Positions 6,953-14,228 of a stretch of DNA of 64,000 nt are shown in pieces. The position numbers and the translations under genes were made by a program. The notes under the pieces were generated by a model. That model was given only the letters and a program-made list of their open reading frames with translations, was not told where the DNA came from and did not search any database. The DNA comes from AR5 sp035762565 (GTDB lineage Bacteria > Methylomirabilota > Methylomirabilia > Rokubacteriales > CSP1-6). The stretch lies in contig DASTOJ010000305.1 of assembly GCA_035762565.1 (NCBI GenBank), positions 1-64,000 of the forward strand, given 5' to 3'. Each line of letters begins with the position of its first letter. Position 1 is the first letter of the stretch.

Positions 6953-8360
6953 AGCGGCTCCCCTCTCCTTCGCGCGACTCGGCGGTCACGCGACCTCCGT
7001 GAGCGTTCGCCACGCCCTGGACGATCGCCAGGCCCAGGCCGGTGCCCCCGCGGTCTTGGTGTGCCTGTCGGTAGGGGTCGAAGATGCTCGGCAGGGCATC
7101 AGCGGGGATGCCCATGCCCGTATCCTCGACTTGGAGCTCGAACTCCGGGCTCGCGTCGATGATCCGCACGATGACGCGCCCGCCGCGCGGGGTGAAGCGG
7201 ATCGCGTTGGCGCCGAGATTGACCACGAGTTGGTAGAGCCGTTCCTCGTCGCCGAGGTACACGAAGTGCGATCCGTAGCGCTCGCGATCCAGAGCGACAC
7301 CCGCCTCCTCGGCCTGAGGGTGAAGCTCCTCGACGACGCGGTCCACGAGCCCCGCGAGGTCGAGCGGCTTCCGGTCGAGCTCCACGAGCCCGGCCCGGAG
7401 GCGCGACATCTCGAGGATCTGATTGGTGAGCCCGAGCAGCCGCGCGGAGCTCTGCCCGATGATGTTGGCGAGGCGCTTCTGACTCTCCGTGAGCGGGCCG
7501 GGGGCGCCGTTGTGCAGGAGGTCGACGGCGCCTCGAATCGACGTGAGCGGCGACCGGAGCTCGTGTGAGACTGTCGCGAAGAACTCCCGCTTCGTCTCCT
7601 CCATCTGGTGCAACTGGCTCGCCATCGAGTTGAACGAGCGCGCGAGCGCCCCTATCTCGTCGCGGCTCTCGACCGCGATGGGCTCACGGAACGCGCTCGC
7701 GGCGACTGCCGCCGTGGCCGAGGACAGCAGGGCGAGGGAGCGAGTCATCCGTCGAGCGATGATGGCCGTTCCGACCAGCGCCAGCGCGACCGCCACGCCC
7801 AGCGCGAACAGCACCGCGGTCCACGTACGCGCCTCGAGGCGATCGGCATCGTCCTGCGCCGCGAGGACCCGCGCGCGGGTCGCCGCCATCAGCCCGTCGA
7901 GGCTCGCCCGGACCCGCTCGGCGAGCACCGGCGCGGCGGCGTCCGTCAAACGCAGGGCGCGTGCGCGGTGGCCGCGCCGGAGAAGGGCGTGCTCCTGGGC
8001 GACGATGCGCCGGTACTCCTCGAACGCAGCGCTTGCCTCGCGGAGGTGCCGAGCCTCCCGCTCGCTCAGCGTGTACGTGGCGAGGCGCTCGAGGTCCTCG
8101 GCCATCTGCGCCGCCAGCTTTGTCCACGCCGTTGCATAGCGCGGGTCGCCCAGCACCACCGCACGAGCCTCGAGCCCCAGGAGCGGGGGAATCGCCTCGA
8201 GGGCGGATGCCGTGATGCTCAGTGCGGGAATCGCGCGAGTCGCGATCTCCCGGTTGGCGGACACCAGACGGCCCACCGCACTGAGGCTCAGGGCGCTGAC
8301 GCCCGCAAGCACGACGATCACGAGGGCGGAGGCGAGGAAGATCTTGGAGCTGAGCCGCAT
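6927..8360 (-). CDS. Sensor histidine kinase with periplasmic four-helix-like domain, HAMP, HisKA and HATPase
   Basis: Two-component sensor of 477 aa from the chosen ATG, which has GAGGGG 8 bases upstream; the frame stays open 222 bases further upstream without a better start. A first membrane helix (about residues 6-28) and a second (about 186-207) enclose a helical periplasmic region. HAMP follows, then HisKA with His in ATVSHELRSPLTS (about 266). N box (NLGANAIRFT), DTGMGIP and GTGLGLAIV complete the HATPase. No response regulator is adjacent. It converges on the hybrid kinase and shares 26 bp with its 3' end, so the two could work together by phosphorelay. That is inference only. Confidence 0.88.
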   Translation of the reverse strand: MRLSSKIFLASALVIVVLAGVSALSLSAVGRLVSANREIATRAIPALSITASALEAIPPLLGLEARAVVLGDPRYATAWTKLAAQMAEDLERLATYTLSEREARHLREASAAFEEYRRIVAQEHALLRRGHRARALRLTDAAAPVLAERVRASLDGLMAATRARVLAAQDDADRLEARTWTAVLFALGVAVALALVGTAIIARRMTRSLALLSSATAAVAASAFREPIAVESRDEIGALARSFNSMASQLHQMEETKREFFATVSHELRSPLTSIRGAVDLLHNGAPGPLTESQKRLANIIGQSSARLLGLTNQILEMSRLRAGLVELDRKPLDLAGLVDRVVEELHPQAEEAGVALDRERYGSHFVYLGDEERLYQLVVNLGANAIRFTPRGGRVIVRIIDASPEFELQVEDTGMGIPADALPSIFDPYRQAHQDRGGTGLGLAIVQGVANAHGGRVTAESREGEGSRFTVLLPRS

Positions 8361-8761
8361 GCCCAGCCCCTCGTCAGGACTCAGCGGATCGGTCCACCCG
8401 AGCGCTCGGCGGCGAACCCAGCGCTCGGCGGCGCGCGGGCGCGGAGCAGGCATGACCTCGCCAGAGCAGTCCATGGCAGGACTCCACAGCAAATCCAATA
8501 CCGGAGTGAATCTCCAGTAGATCAGTAGCTTGTACGCCACTGGCTGGAGCTCATCTAGAGAGTCCCCGACCGGACCGATCATTCTAGAGCCAGTGCTACC
8601 CCGCGCTGCGGGCGCGGTGGTTGCGGTGTTCGACTACCCAGCTCCAGTTCAAGAGGTTGCCGAATGTCGCGACCCTCGGGTGCGGCGCGCACGCCTCACG
8701 TGGGATGATGTCACCACGCTCGGGGGGCCGTCACGTGCGCGTCGGAACCCGCGGCGAACAC
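8361..8761. other. 401-bp intergenic region with an imperfect inverted repeat
   Basis: No convincing gene is seen between the divergent kinase gene and the hypothetical gene at 8762. Inside it, CACTGGCT (8538-8545) is matched by AGCCAGTG (8588-8595). CTAGAG also occurs internally on both sides (from 8555 and from 8584), making an interrupted inverted repeat of about 58 bp. The region is slightly less GC-rich than its surroundings and presumably carries both promoters. Confidence 0.4.
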
Positions 8762-9394
8762 ATGACTGATCCGATCGCGGAACTCTACGCCGTCCCGCCC
8801 AGCGCGTTCACCCGCGCGCGGAACGCCAAGGTCGCGGCGCTCGAGAAGGCGGGGCGCGAGGCGGACGCCCGCGCGGTCCGGCAGCTCCGTCGCCCGCCCG
8901 CCGGCCTCTGGGCCGCCAACCAGCTCGCCCGTGCCGCGCCCGAGCAGCTCGAGGCGCTGGCCGACGCAGTGGACCGAGCGCGCCGTGCCCAGCTTCGTGA
9001 CCCGCGCGCCGCCGGCGAGGCGGTGCAGCGTCTCCGGGCCGACCTGGAGGTGCTCGTCGTCCGCGCCGGCCAGCTCCTGACCGAGCATGGTTACCACCCC
9101 ACACCGGCCACGCTGCGCCGGATCTCCGACACGCTGATTGGGGCCTCGTCAGACCGCCGGTTCGCGCAAGACCTTCGCCGTGGACGACTGACCACGGAGC
9201 TGGCGCCCCCCGGGTTCGAAATCCTCGCGGGCGCGGACCAGCCTCGGGCTCCCCGGGTCGTGCGAGGCGGCAGAGAGCAGGCCCCGCCGCCGGCCCGTCA
9301 ACGCCACGAGGAGCGCCGCGCTCAGGCCGAGGAGGTGCGACACGCCGAGCGCGAAGCCGCCGGCCGGAAGGCACTTCGAGTCGCCAAGCGGTAG
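8762..9394 (+). CDS. Hypothetical protein, Ala/Arg-rich helical
   Basis: 210 aa from the ATG at 8762. I do not recognise the family with certainty. The N-terminus (MTDPIAELYAVPPSAFTRAR) and the phrase RRPPAGLWAANQLARAAPEQL look conserved rather than random. The rest is predicted to be long amphipathic helices, ending in a strongly charged Arg/Glu coiled-coil-like tail (about 165-210). There is no signal peptide or membrane segment. GC-rich third positions support real coding. It is single, between a kinase and a tRNA, with no operon partner. A nucleic-acid or scaffold role would be a guess. Confidence 0.7.
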   Translation: MTDPIAELYAVPPSAFTRARNAKVAALEKAGREADARAVRQLRRPPAGLWAANQLARAAPEQLEALADAVDRARRAQLRDPRAAGEAVQRLRADLEVLVVRAGQLLTEHGYHPTPATLRRISDTLIGASSDRRFAQDLRRGRLTTELAPPGFEILAGADQPRAPRVVRGGREQAPPPARQRHEERRAQAEEVRHAEREAAGRKALRVAKR

Positions 9395-9455
9395 TTGCGC
9401 TATACCAGGGCGGCGTCTCCACCGGCGAGAGGCCGTGACGGTCTCGTTGCGGAGA

Positions 9456-9530
9456 TGGTGGCGGTGGGAGGAATTGAACCTCCGACACGGGGCTTATGAG
9501 ACCCCTGCTCTGCCGCTGAGCTACACCGCC
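9456..9530 (-). tRNA. tRNA-Met (CAU), elongator type
   Basis: The cloverleaf folds fully: acceptor GGCGGTG pairs with CACCGCC, the D-arm is GCTC...GAGC, the anticodon stem GGGGT/GCCCC holds loop CTCATAA (anticodon CAT), and the T-arm is GGAGG TTCAATT CCTCC. Discriminator A and CCA are encoded. The fully paired first position of the acceptor argues against initiator tRNA; overall resemblance is to elongator Met rather than Ile2, though lysidine-modified Ile2 cannot be wholly excluded. A possible -10 (TAAAAT) lies at 9564-9569 on the same strand. Confidence 0.95.
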
Positions 9531-9670
9531 GTGGCTGGAGACCGCACGGAGTTGCGGGAGGGGATTTTACCGTAAGCTGGGGCCGGCTGCCGCGTTCTCC
9601 GAACGGTGCGATAATCACGGGCCGATGGCGGCCCCGGCGTGCGCAGGAGGGATGTCAGTGGCGAAACCTT

Positions 9671-9681
9671 TGCTATATAAT
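9671..9681 (+). promoter_or_regulatory. Extended -10 promoter (TGCTATATAAT) for the acidic protein gene
   Basis: A conspicuous AT-rich patch in GC-rich DNA reading TGCTATATAAT, with consensus TATAAT at 9676-9681. The predicted transcription start near 9688 lies downstream of an in-frame ATG at 9625, so that upstream ATG cannot be the start. Instead it supports the ATG at 9730 with GGAGG nearby. No good -35 is visible, as expected for an extended -10. Confidence 0.65.
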
Positions 9682-9729
9682 CCGCGCGGCTCATACGTCT
9701 GGCCGGGTACGGCTCGGAGGAACCTTCAC

Positions 9730-10026
9730 ATGCTGTTCCGCACGCATCCTTGGCAAGACGGACCTGTGCTCCGCAGCAACGACGTCGAGGACGACGACGG
9801 GTTCGACGACGAGGTGCTGGACGACGACGCCGACGACGAGCTCGACGACGACGAAGACGAGGAAGACGTGCTGGAGACCGACGAGACCGACGAAGCCGAC
9901 GAGGACGACGAGGACGACGACGAGCTGGACCTGGACGACGACGAGCTCGAGGAGGAGGAGGAGGAAGAAGACGACGAGCTTGACGACGACGAGCTCGAGG
10001 ACGAGGAAGACGACGACGACAAGTAG
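9730..10026 (+). CDS. Hyperacidic small protein (about 65% Asp/Glu)
   Basis: 98 aa; the start is set by GGAGG nine bases before the ATG and by the promoter at 9671-9681. After a normal-looking N-terminus (MLFRTHPWQDGPVLRSNDV), nearly every residue is Asp or Glu, 64 of 98 in all. Isolated Leu, Val, Ala or Thr break the runs, for example in DDELDLDDDELE, and a single Lys ends the chain. No signal peptide is seen. The DNA is a GAC/GAG purine-biased quasi-repeat. Possible roles are metal or polycation binding, DNA mimicry or a charged chaperone; none can be chosen from sequence. I do not recognise a named family. Confidence 0.7.
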   Translation: MLFRTHPWQDGPVLRSNDVEDDDGFDDEVLDDDADDELDDDEDEEDVLETDETDEADEDDEDDDELDLDDDELEEEEEEEDDELDDDELEDEEDDDDK

Positions 10027-10055
10027 CTCCTCATTCGGGTTGGGAGGCGCTTGCA

Positions 10056-10799
10056 ATGGCACTACTCAGTGGTGACGGCTGGCTGTTCCTCCTGCGGTGG
10101 TTTCACTTCCTGGCGGGGATCACGTGGATCGGGATGCTGTACTACTTCAACTTCGTCCAGACGCCCTTCTTCGGCAGCAAGTTCGTCGCCGACAACGCAG
10201 CCGTGCGCAGCGGGATCGTGCGCGGCGGGCTGCTGAACTCGGCCCTCTGGTGGTTCCGGTGGGGCGCGATGTTCACCTTCATCACGGGCTGGCTCTACAT
10301 CCTGCACATCGCCTTCGCGCAGTACGGCGGGATCGGCGGCTTCTTCGCGACCTCGTACGGCTGGAAGATCTTCTTCGGAGGCATGCTGGGTACCGTGATG
10401 TGGGCGAACGTCTGGTTCGTGATCTGGCCGGCCCAGCAGATCGTGATGCGCTCGGCCGAGCAGGTGGCGACCGGCGGCCAGGCCGTTCCCGACGCGGCGG
10501 CGCGCGGCGCGCGGGCCGGCGTCGCCTCCCGCACCAACACGATGCTGTCGATCCCGATGCTGTTCTTCATGGGCGCGGCGTCGCACCTGCGGATGCCCGA
10601 TCCGGCCGGCGGCGGGGCGCAGTGGGCGGCGTTGATCCTGCTGGCCATCGTCATCGTGGCGGTCGAGATCAACGCGCTGGCCGGCCCGGCCAGCCCCGCG
10701 ACGGGCGGCAAGAAGGTCCTCGCCACCGTCAACGGCACGTTCTGGGCGGGATTCGTGCTCACCGCCATCCTGTATTTCGGGCTGGAGATCATCCTCTAG
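10056..10799 (+). CDS. PuuD-like integral membrane protein without a cytochrome c domain
   Basis: 247 aa with about seven membrane spans. The N-terminal LLRWFHFLAGITWIGMLYYF and the central VIWPAQQIVM...SRTNTMLSIPMLFF segments match the membrane half of PuuD, the membrane-bound urate hydroxylase (DUF989). PuuD proper carries a C-terminal cytochrome c domain that is absent here; the protein ends right after the last helix. GGGAGG precedes the ATG by about 9 bases, and the gene is 29 bases after the acidic protein gene. Urate oxidation is not supported by neighbours. A heme-containing membrane protein of other function is equally likely. Confidence 0.75.
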   Translation: MALLSGDGWLFLLRWFHFLAGITWIGMLYYFNFVQTPFFGSKFVADNAAVRSGIVRGGLLNSALWWFRWGAMFTFITGWLYILHIAFAQYGGIGGFFATSYGWKIFFGGMLGTVMWANVWFVIWPAQQIVMRSAEQVATGGQAVPDAAARGARAGVASRTNTMLSIPMLFFMGAASHLRMPDPAGGGAQWAALILLAIVIVAVEINALAGPASPATGGKKVLATVNGTFWAGFVLTAILYFGLEIIL

Positions 10800-10816
10800 A
10801 CGAGGGCGCTCCGCCG

Positions 10817-10846
10817 GGCGGGCTTGGCCCCAGGACCGAGCCCGCC
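10817..10846. terminator. Bidirectional hairpin between convergent genes
   Basis: GGCGGGCT (10817-10824) pairs with AGCCCGCC (10839-10846) around a 14-base loop, in the gap between the PuuD-like gene (+) and the cytochrome c gene (-). There is only a short T-run (TTCC), so efficiency is uncertain. Confidence 0.5.
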
Positions 10847-10862
10847 TTCCTCGGCACCGGCG

Positions 10863-11183
10863 TTACTTCAGGAACGCGGCCAGCGCCGGAACATCGCCGG
10901 CCAGGTGTGGCTGGGGTGGCATGACCGATGTCGGCCGCTGGGGCCTGTAACCCTGAGGATAGGTTCCGCGCTGGATCTTCGCCTCCAGCAGCTCCCGAGA
11001 TGCCCCCTTGACCGCGGGTCCCACCGGACCGGGTTGGGCCGGATCCGGCCCGTGGCAGGAGGCGCACTGGCTGAGATAGACCTGCCGCCCCCGCTCGGCC
11101 AGGGGACCGAGCGGCTCGCGCCCGCACGCGGCCAGCGCCAGGGCAGCGGCGCCCGCCGCGAGCAGGGCGCGCCCGGGCCTCAC
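10863..11183 (-). CDS. Small c-type cytochrome lipoprotein
   Basis: 106-aa exported monoheme cytochrome. The N-terminus is a lipoprotein signal: hydrophobic stretch, then ALAACG lipobox (Cys about residue 17). A heme-binding CASCH follows at about residue 38, and a possible distal Met lies in TSVMPPQP near the C-terminus. The GTG start overlaps the DUF3501 stop (GTGA), so it is the last gene of the rubrerythrin operon. It could pass electrons to or from the upstream Fe-S oxidoreductase. The convergent PuuD-like gene, which lacks its own cytochrome domain, is another conceivable partner. Confidence 0.85.
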   Translation of the reverse strand: MRPGRALLAAGAAALALAACGREPLGPLAERGRQVYLSQCASCHGPDPAQPGPVGPAVKGASRELLEAKIQRGTYPQGYRPQRPTSVMPPQPHLAGDVPALAAFLK

Positions 11184-11761
11184 GCCAGATCGTCCGCGAG
11201 GCGGCGACGCGTGGCGGGCGTCAGCACGGTGCGACCCCGATCGCCCGGATGGTCGGCGACGAGCGCGACCTCGGCCTCGGGAAAGAGGCGACGGGCGGCC
11301 TGGGGCAGCGCGAAACGGACGAAGTGCACGGCCGAGAGCTTGCCCAGCTCCTCGTCGGAGTGGCCGGCTTCGAACACGCCGGGGACGACGTGGGGGCCCA
11401 CCTCGAGCCGCACATACCCGCCGGTGTCGATACCCAGGAGTGCGTCCAGCACGGGCCTGATCCGGGCCGACTCGCCGATCTCGATGAACATCGTCGCCGC
11501 CAGCTCCCCCACGCGGGGCAGCAGCGTGTTGTAGACGGCGACCTCCTCGGCGACCTTGCCGTCGTCCACGAGGCGCTCGGCGCGGACCATTTCCTGGATC
11601 TGGAACCACACCGTCTCGCGGTTCTCGAACACGAAGGACAGATAGCGCCCGACGCTGACCCGGCGATCGGCCTTGAGCGCGATGACCGCGCGCCGGCGGG
11701 CGTCGCGTACCTTCTCGTACTCGTAGAGGTTGAGGATCTCGTCCGGTGCCAGGGGCTTCAT
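11180..11761 (-). CDS. DUF3501 family protein
   Basis: 193 aa, the usual size for DUF3501, whose biochemical role is unknown. Family hallmarks are the start MKPLAPDEILNLYEYEKVR and the phrase VSVGRYLSFVFENRETVWFQ, followed by a helical MFIEIGE segment. The ATG overlaps the stop of the Fe-S oxidoreductase gene (ATGA) and its own stop overlaps the cytochrome start. DUF3501 is repeatedly found beside rubrerythrin and GlpC-like Fe-S proteins, so the module here is typical. A part in peroxide detoxification electron transfer is inferred from that context. Confidence 0.88.
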   Translation of the reverse strand: MKPLAPDEILNLYEYEKVRDARRRAVIALKADRRVSVGRYLSFVFENRETVWFQIQEMVRAERLVDDGKVAEEVAVYNTLLPRVGELAATMFIEIGESARIRPVLDALLGIDTGGYVRLEVGPHVVPGVFEAGHSDEELGKLSAVHFVRFALPQAARRLFPEAEVALVADHPGDRGRTVLTPATRRRLADDLA

Positions 11762-13053
11762 GGGCCGTCGTCGAAGCCGTACGCGTGGGCGAGCACCTGG
11801 ATCGGGTGCCGGGGCTCGACACCGGTGCCCTGGGCGATCTGCATCCCGGCCAGCGGGCAGTCGGTGGCCACGGTGGGCGCGCCACCGGCCCGGACCGCGT
11901 CGAAGAGAGGCTGGGCCACTCTCATCGACAGGTCGAAGTACTGCGTCTTGAAGCCCCAGGTGCCGTCGACCGCCGAGCAGCGCTCGACGACGTTCACCGC
12001 GGCGCCGGGAATGGCCCGCAGCACGTCCGCCGACCGCGTCCCGATGTTCTGCGCGCGCAGGTGGCACGGCACGTGGTATGTGACGGCGCCCACCGGACGG
12101 CTGAAGCGCGTGTCGAGCGCGCCCTCGGCGAGGAGCCGGGCCAGGTACTCGAACAGGTCGCGCGTGTTGGCGGCGACGAGCCGCGCGTCCGCGGAGTCGT
12201 CCAGCCAGGGGTACTCCTGCTTGAGCATGTAGCTGCAGGTCGGCCCCGGGGAGACGATCTCACGGCCCTCCCGCACGGCCGCCGCCAGCGCCCGCGCGTT
12301 GTCGCGCACGAGCGCGCGGCACTCGTTCACCGCACCGCCGTCGAGGTAAGGCATCCCGCAGCAGCGCTGGGCCGGCACGCTGACGTCGACGCCGTTGCGC
12401 TCGAGCACGCGCACGGCGGCCCGGCCGATGGCCGGGGCGTTGTACTCGACCGTGCACGTCGCGAACAGCGCGACCTTGCGCGTGGTCGCCTTGCCGCCTT
12501 CGGCCGCGGCCGGCTTCGCCGTGGACTTGAACCAGGCCGAGAACGTCTGGCGGTGGAACCTCGGCAGCTGCCGCGCCCGGTGAATGCCCGCCACCGCCTC
12601 CATGAACGCCCGGTGCACCCCCCGCTCGTTCATCCAGTTCGACAGCGGCGCCGTCAGGCTCCCCAGCTTGCCGACGAGGTTGGTGTTGCCGAGCATCCGG
12701 TCCTGGAACGACACCCCGGCCCGCCGCGCCTCCGCCGCCCGCGCCCGCAGCATCAACCGCGGGAAGTCCACGGCCCACCGGTGCGGCGGCGTGTACGGAC
12801 AGTGGTTGTAGCAGAGCTTGCATTGGTAGCAGAGATCCACGACCTCCTTGACATCGGACGCCGGCAACTTCTCGACGTCCCCGTCCACCGCCTCGACGTC
12901 CAGCCGATCGAACATGACCTTGAACGACGGACACAACGGCAAACACCGCCGGCACCCCGCGCAAATGTCATAGACCCGCCTGAGCTCCGTATCGACCCGG
13001 CCGAGGTCCCAGAACTCCGGCCGCCGAAGGTCGAGCGCCGGATCGTCAGACAC
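11758..13053 (-). CDS. GlpC/HdrD-like (Fe-S) oxidoreductase
   Basis: 431 aa. Two [4Fe-4S] ferredoxin motifs near the N-terminus are complete: Cys31-34-37-41 and Cys75-78-81-85, each of CxxCxxCxxxCP type. Two cysteine-rich CCG-type domains follow, with RCCGMPY (about residue 235) and a VPCHLRAQ...CSAVDGTWG block. This resembles GlpC and heterodisulfide reductase subunit D, which move electrons to quinone or disulfide partners. No transmembrane helix is evident. It lies between rubrerythrin, separated by a strong hairpin, and DUF3501, overlapping the latter. It probably supplies electrons to rubrerythrin or the cytochrome. Confidence 0.9.
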   Translation of the reverse strand: MSDDPALDLRRPEFWDLGRVDTELRRVYDICAGCRRCLPLCPSFKVMFDRLDVEAVDGDVEKLPASDVKEVVDLCYQCKLCYNHCPYTPPHRWAVDFPRLMLRARAAEARRAGVSFQDRMLGNTNLVGKLGSLTAPLSNWMNERGVHRAFMEAVAGIHRARQLPRFHRQTFSAWFKSTAKPAAAEGGKATTRKVALFATCTVEYNAPAIGRAAVRVLERNGVDVSVPAQRCCGMPYLDGGAVNECRALVRDNARALAAAVREGREIVSPGPTCSYMLKQEYPWLDDSADARLVAANTRDLFEYLARLLAEGALDTRFSRPVGAVTYHVPCHLRAQNIGTRSADVLRAIPGAAVNVVERCSAVDGTWGFKTQYFDLSMRVAQPLFDAVRAGGAPTVATDCPLAGMQIAQGTGVEPRHPIQVLAHAYGFDDGP

Positions 13054-13124
13054 GGACGCCGCCGATCGCTGAATGCATCATGGTCGAGTGCGCATGGACC
13101 GAGGAGTCAATCAGCTCCCACCGA

Positions 13125-13209
13125 GGGCGCGAGGGGCGGGCGGCGGGCGCCCGCGTCCAGAATCACACGGAACGGCGAAAGCCCCCGGCCCCGCCCGCCC
13201 CTCGCGCCC
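13125..13209. repeat. 19-bp perfect inverted repeat with nested palindrome after rubrerythrin
   Basis: Positions 13125-13143 are exactly complementary to 13191-13209 (19 bp, almost all G/C), and a 12-base palindrome (GCGGGCGCCCGC, 13143-13154) sits at the inner edge. On the transcribed strand it immediately follows the rubrerythrin stop and precedes the Fe-S gene. It could be a read-through terminator or an mRNA-stabilising hairpin that raises rubrerythrin over the rest of the operon. Confidence 0.8.
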
Positions 13210-13220
13210 GGGGATGGAAG

Positions 13221-13670
13221 CTAGATCGCCTCCGCCGGCTCCTTGCCCGCGATCTGCGTCAGGCCTTTGCCGAACCGGCCGGCGTGCGACTTCTCGGCCT
13301 TGGCGAGCGTCTCGAACCACTCCGCCAGCTCGGCAAACCCCTCGTCGCGCGCGGTCTTGGCCATGCCCGGGTACATCTGCGTGTACTCGTAGGTCTCGCC
13401 CGCCACCGCGGCCTTGAGGTTCTTCTCGGTCTTGCCGATGGGCTCGCCGGTGGCCGGATCGCCGACCTCCTTGAGGAAGTCGAGGTGCCCGAAGGCGTGC
13501 CCGGTCTCGGCGTCCGCGGTGTCCTTGAAGAGTCCGGCGATGTCAGGGTAGCCCTCGATGTCGGCGACCCGCGCGAAGTAGAGATAGCGGCGGTTGGCCT
13601 GCGACTCGCCGGCGAACGCTTCCTTCAGGTTCTCGAAACTCTTAGTCCCCTTGAGGCTTTGCCCTGGCAT
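13221..13670 (-). CDS. Rubrerythrin (diiron domain only)
   Basis: Peroxide-reducing ferritin-like diiron protein, 149 aa. Metal ligands appear in the helices ENLKEAFAGESQANRRY (first Glu pair), DAETGHAFGH (ExxH), AGETYEYTQMY, and KAEKSHAGRF (second ExxH). The C-terminal rubredoxin domain with its CxxC pairs, present in classical rubrerythrin, is absent; the chain ends after the four-helix bundle. The start lies 29 bases inside the PerR-like gene, so the two are coupled. It presumably needs an external electron donor, for which the downstream Fe-S protein and cytochrome are candidates. Confidence 0.93.
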   Translation of the reverse strand: MPGQSLKGTKSFENLKEAFAGESQANRRYLYFARVADIEGYPDIAGLFKDTADAETGHAFGHLDFLKEVGDPATGEPIGKTEKNLKAAVAGETYEYTQMYPGMAKTARDEGFAELAEWFETLAKAEKSHAGRFGKGLTQIAGKEPAEAI

Positions 13671-14145
13671 AGCTCCTCCTTGCTGGTGGACGGGTGAGGC
13701 CGCCGCCGCGCCGGCAGGCGCCGCAACGGCCGTAAAACTCGATGCGCTGGGTCAGGACCTCGAAGCCCGTGCGGGACGCCACACAGGTGCGCACGCCTGG
13801 CGCGGCGAGCGCCGGCACGTCGTAGATGCGCCCGCACGCCACGCAGGTGAAGTGGTCGTGGGGGGCAATGTTGCCGTCGAACCGCATGCCGGCGAGGTCG
13901 GCGCGCTCGTTCAGAAGGCCCTCGGCCGCCAGCATCCGGAGGTTGCGGTACACCGTGGCCAGGCTCACGCGCGGCAGGCGCCGCCGCACCAGCCGGTAGA
14001 CGGCCGCCACCGACGGATGCGCGTCGCTGGCGCGCACGGTGTCGAGGATCAGCCGGCGCGGGCGGGTGAGCCGTTTGCCGCGGGCGCGCAGCGCCGCCGC
14101 CTGTCCGTCCTCCCCGGCCGGCCCCTTCTTGGTAATCATTCGCAT
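13642..14145 (-). CDS. Fur/PerR-family transcriptional regulator
   Basis: 167-aa winged-helix metalloregulator. The DNA-binding part shows RLTRPRRLILDTV and HPSVAAVYRLVRR...SLATVYRNLRML, the classic Fur helix-turn-helix. The metal region has HDHFTCVACGRI and a second CGAC pair, giving the structural zinc site of two CxxC motifs. Directly preceding rubrerythrin points to a PerR-like peroxide sensor, probably autoregulating this operon from the promoter at 14163-14192. The C-terminal 15 residues are basic and unusual. A second ATG two codons downstream could also serve as start. Confidence 0.9.
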   Translation of the reverse strand: MRMITKKGPAGEDGQAAALRARGKRLTRPRRLILDTVRASDAHPSVAAVYRLVRRRLPRVSLATVYRNLRMLAAEGLLNERADLAGMRFDGNIAPHDHFTCVACGRIYDVPALAAPGVRTCVASRTGFEVLTQRIEFYGRCGACRRGGGLTRPPARRSYARAKPQGD

Positions 14146-14162
14146 TTGAGTGGCCGGGGCGG

Positions 14163-14192
14163 ATTGTACCGGCGGCCCCGGGGCGATGTCAA
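14163..14192 (-). promoter_or_regulatory. Sigma70-type promoter of the PerR-rubrerythrin operon
   Basis: On the minus strand a perfect -35 TTGACA (14192-14187) and a -10 TACAAT (14168-14163) are separated by 18 bp. The predicted start lies about ten bases before the regulator's ATG. It is one of the two best sigma70 promoters in the window. No clear Fur box can be named around it. Confidence 0.8.
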
Positions 14193-14228
14193 TCGCCGGC
14201 GCCCGCCGGAGCTAGTGGACGCTGGTCC

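Noticed and set aside
8530..8769. A 79-codon plus-strand frame in the 8361-8761 gap
   Set aside because: No ribosome site, no motif, and it overlaps the start of the better-supported gene at 8762.
9726..10034. A Ser-rich open frame antisense to the acidic protein gene
   Set aside because: It is simply the complement of GAC/GAG repeats read as serine codons. The plus-strand gene has the promoter and ribosome site.
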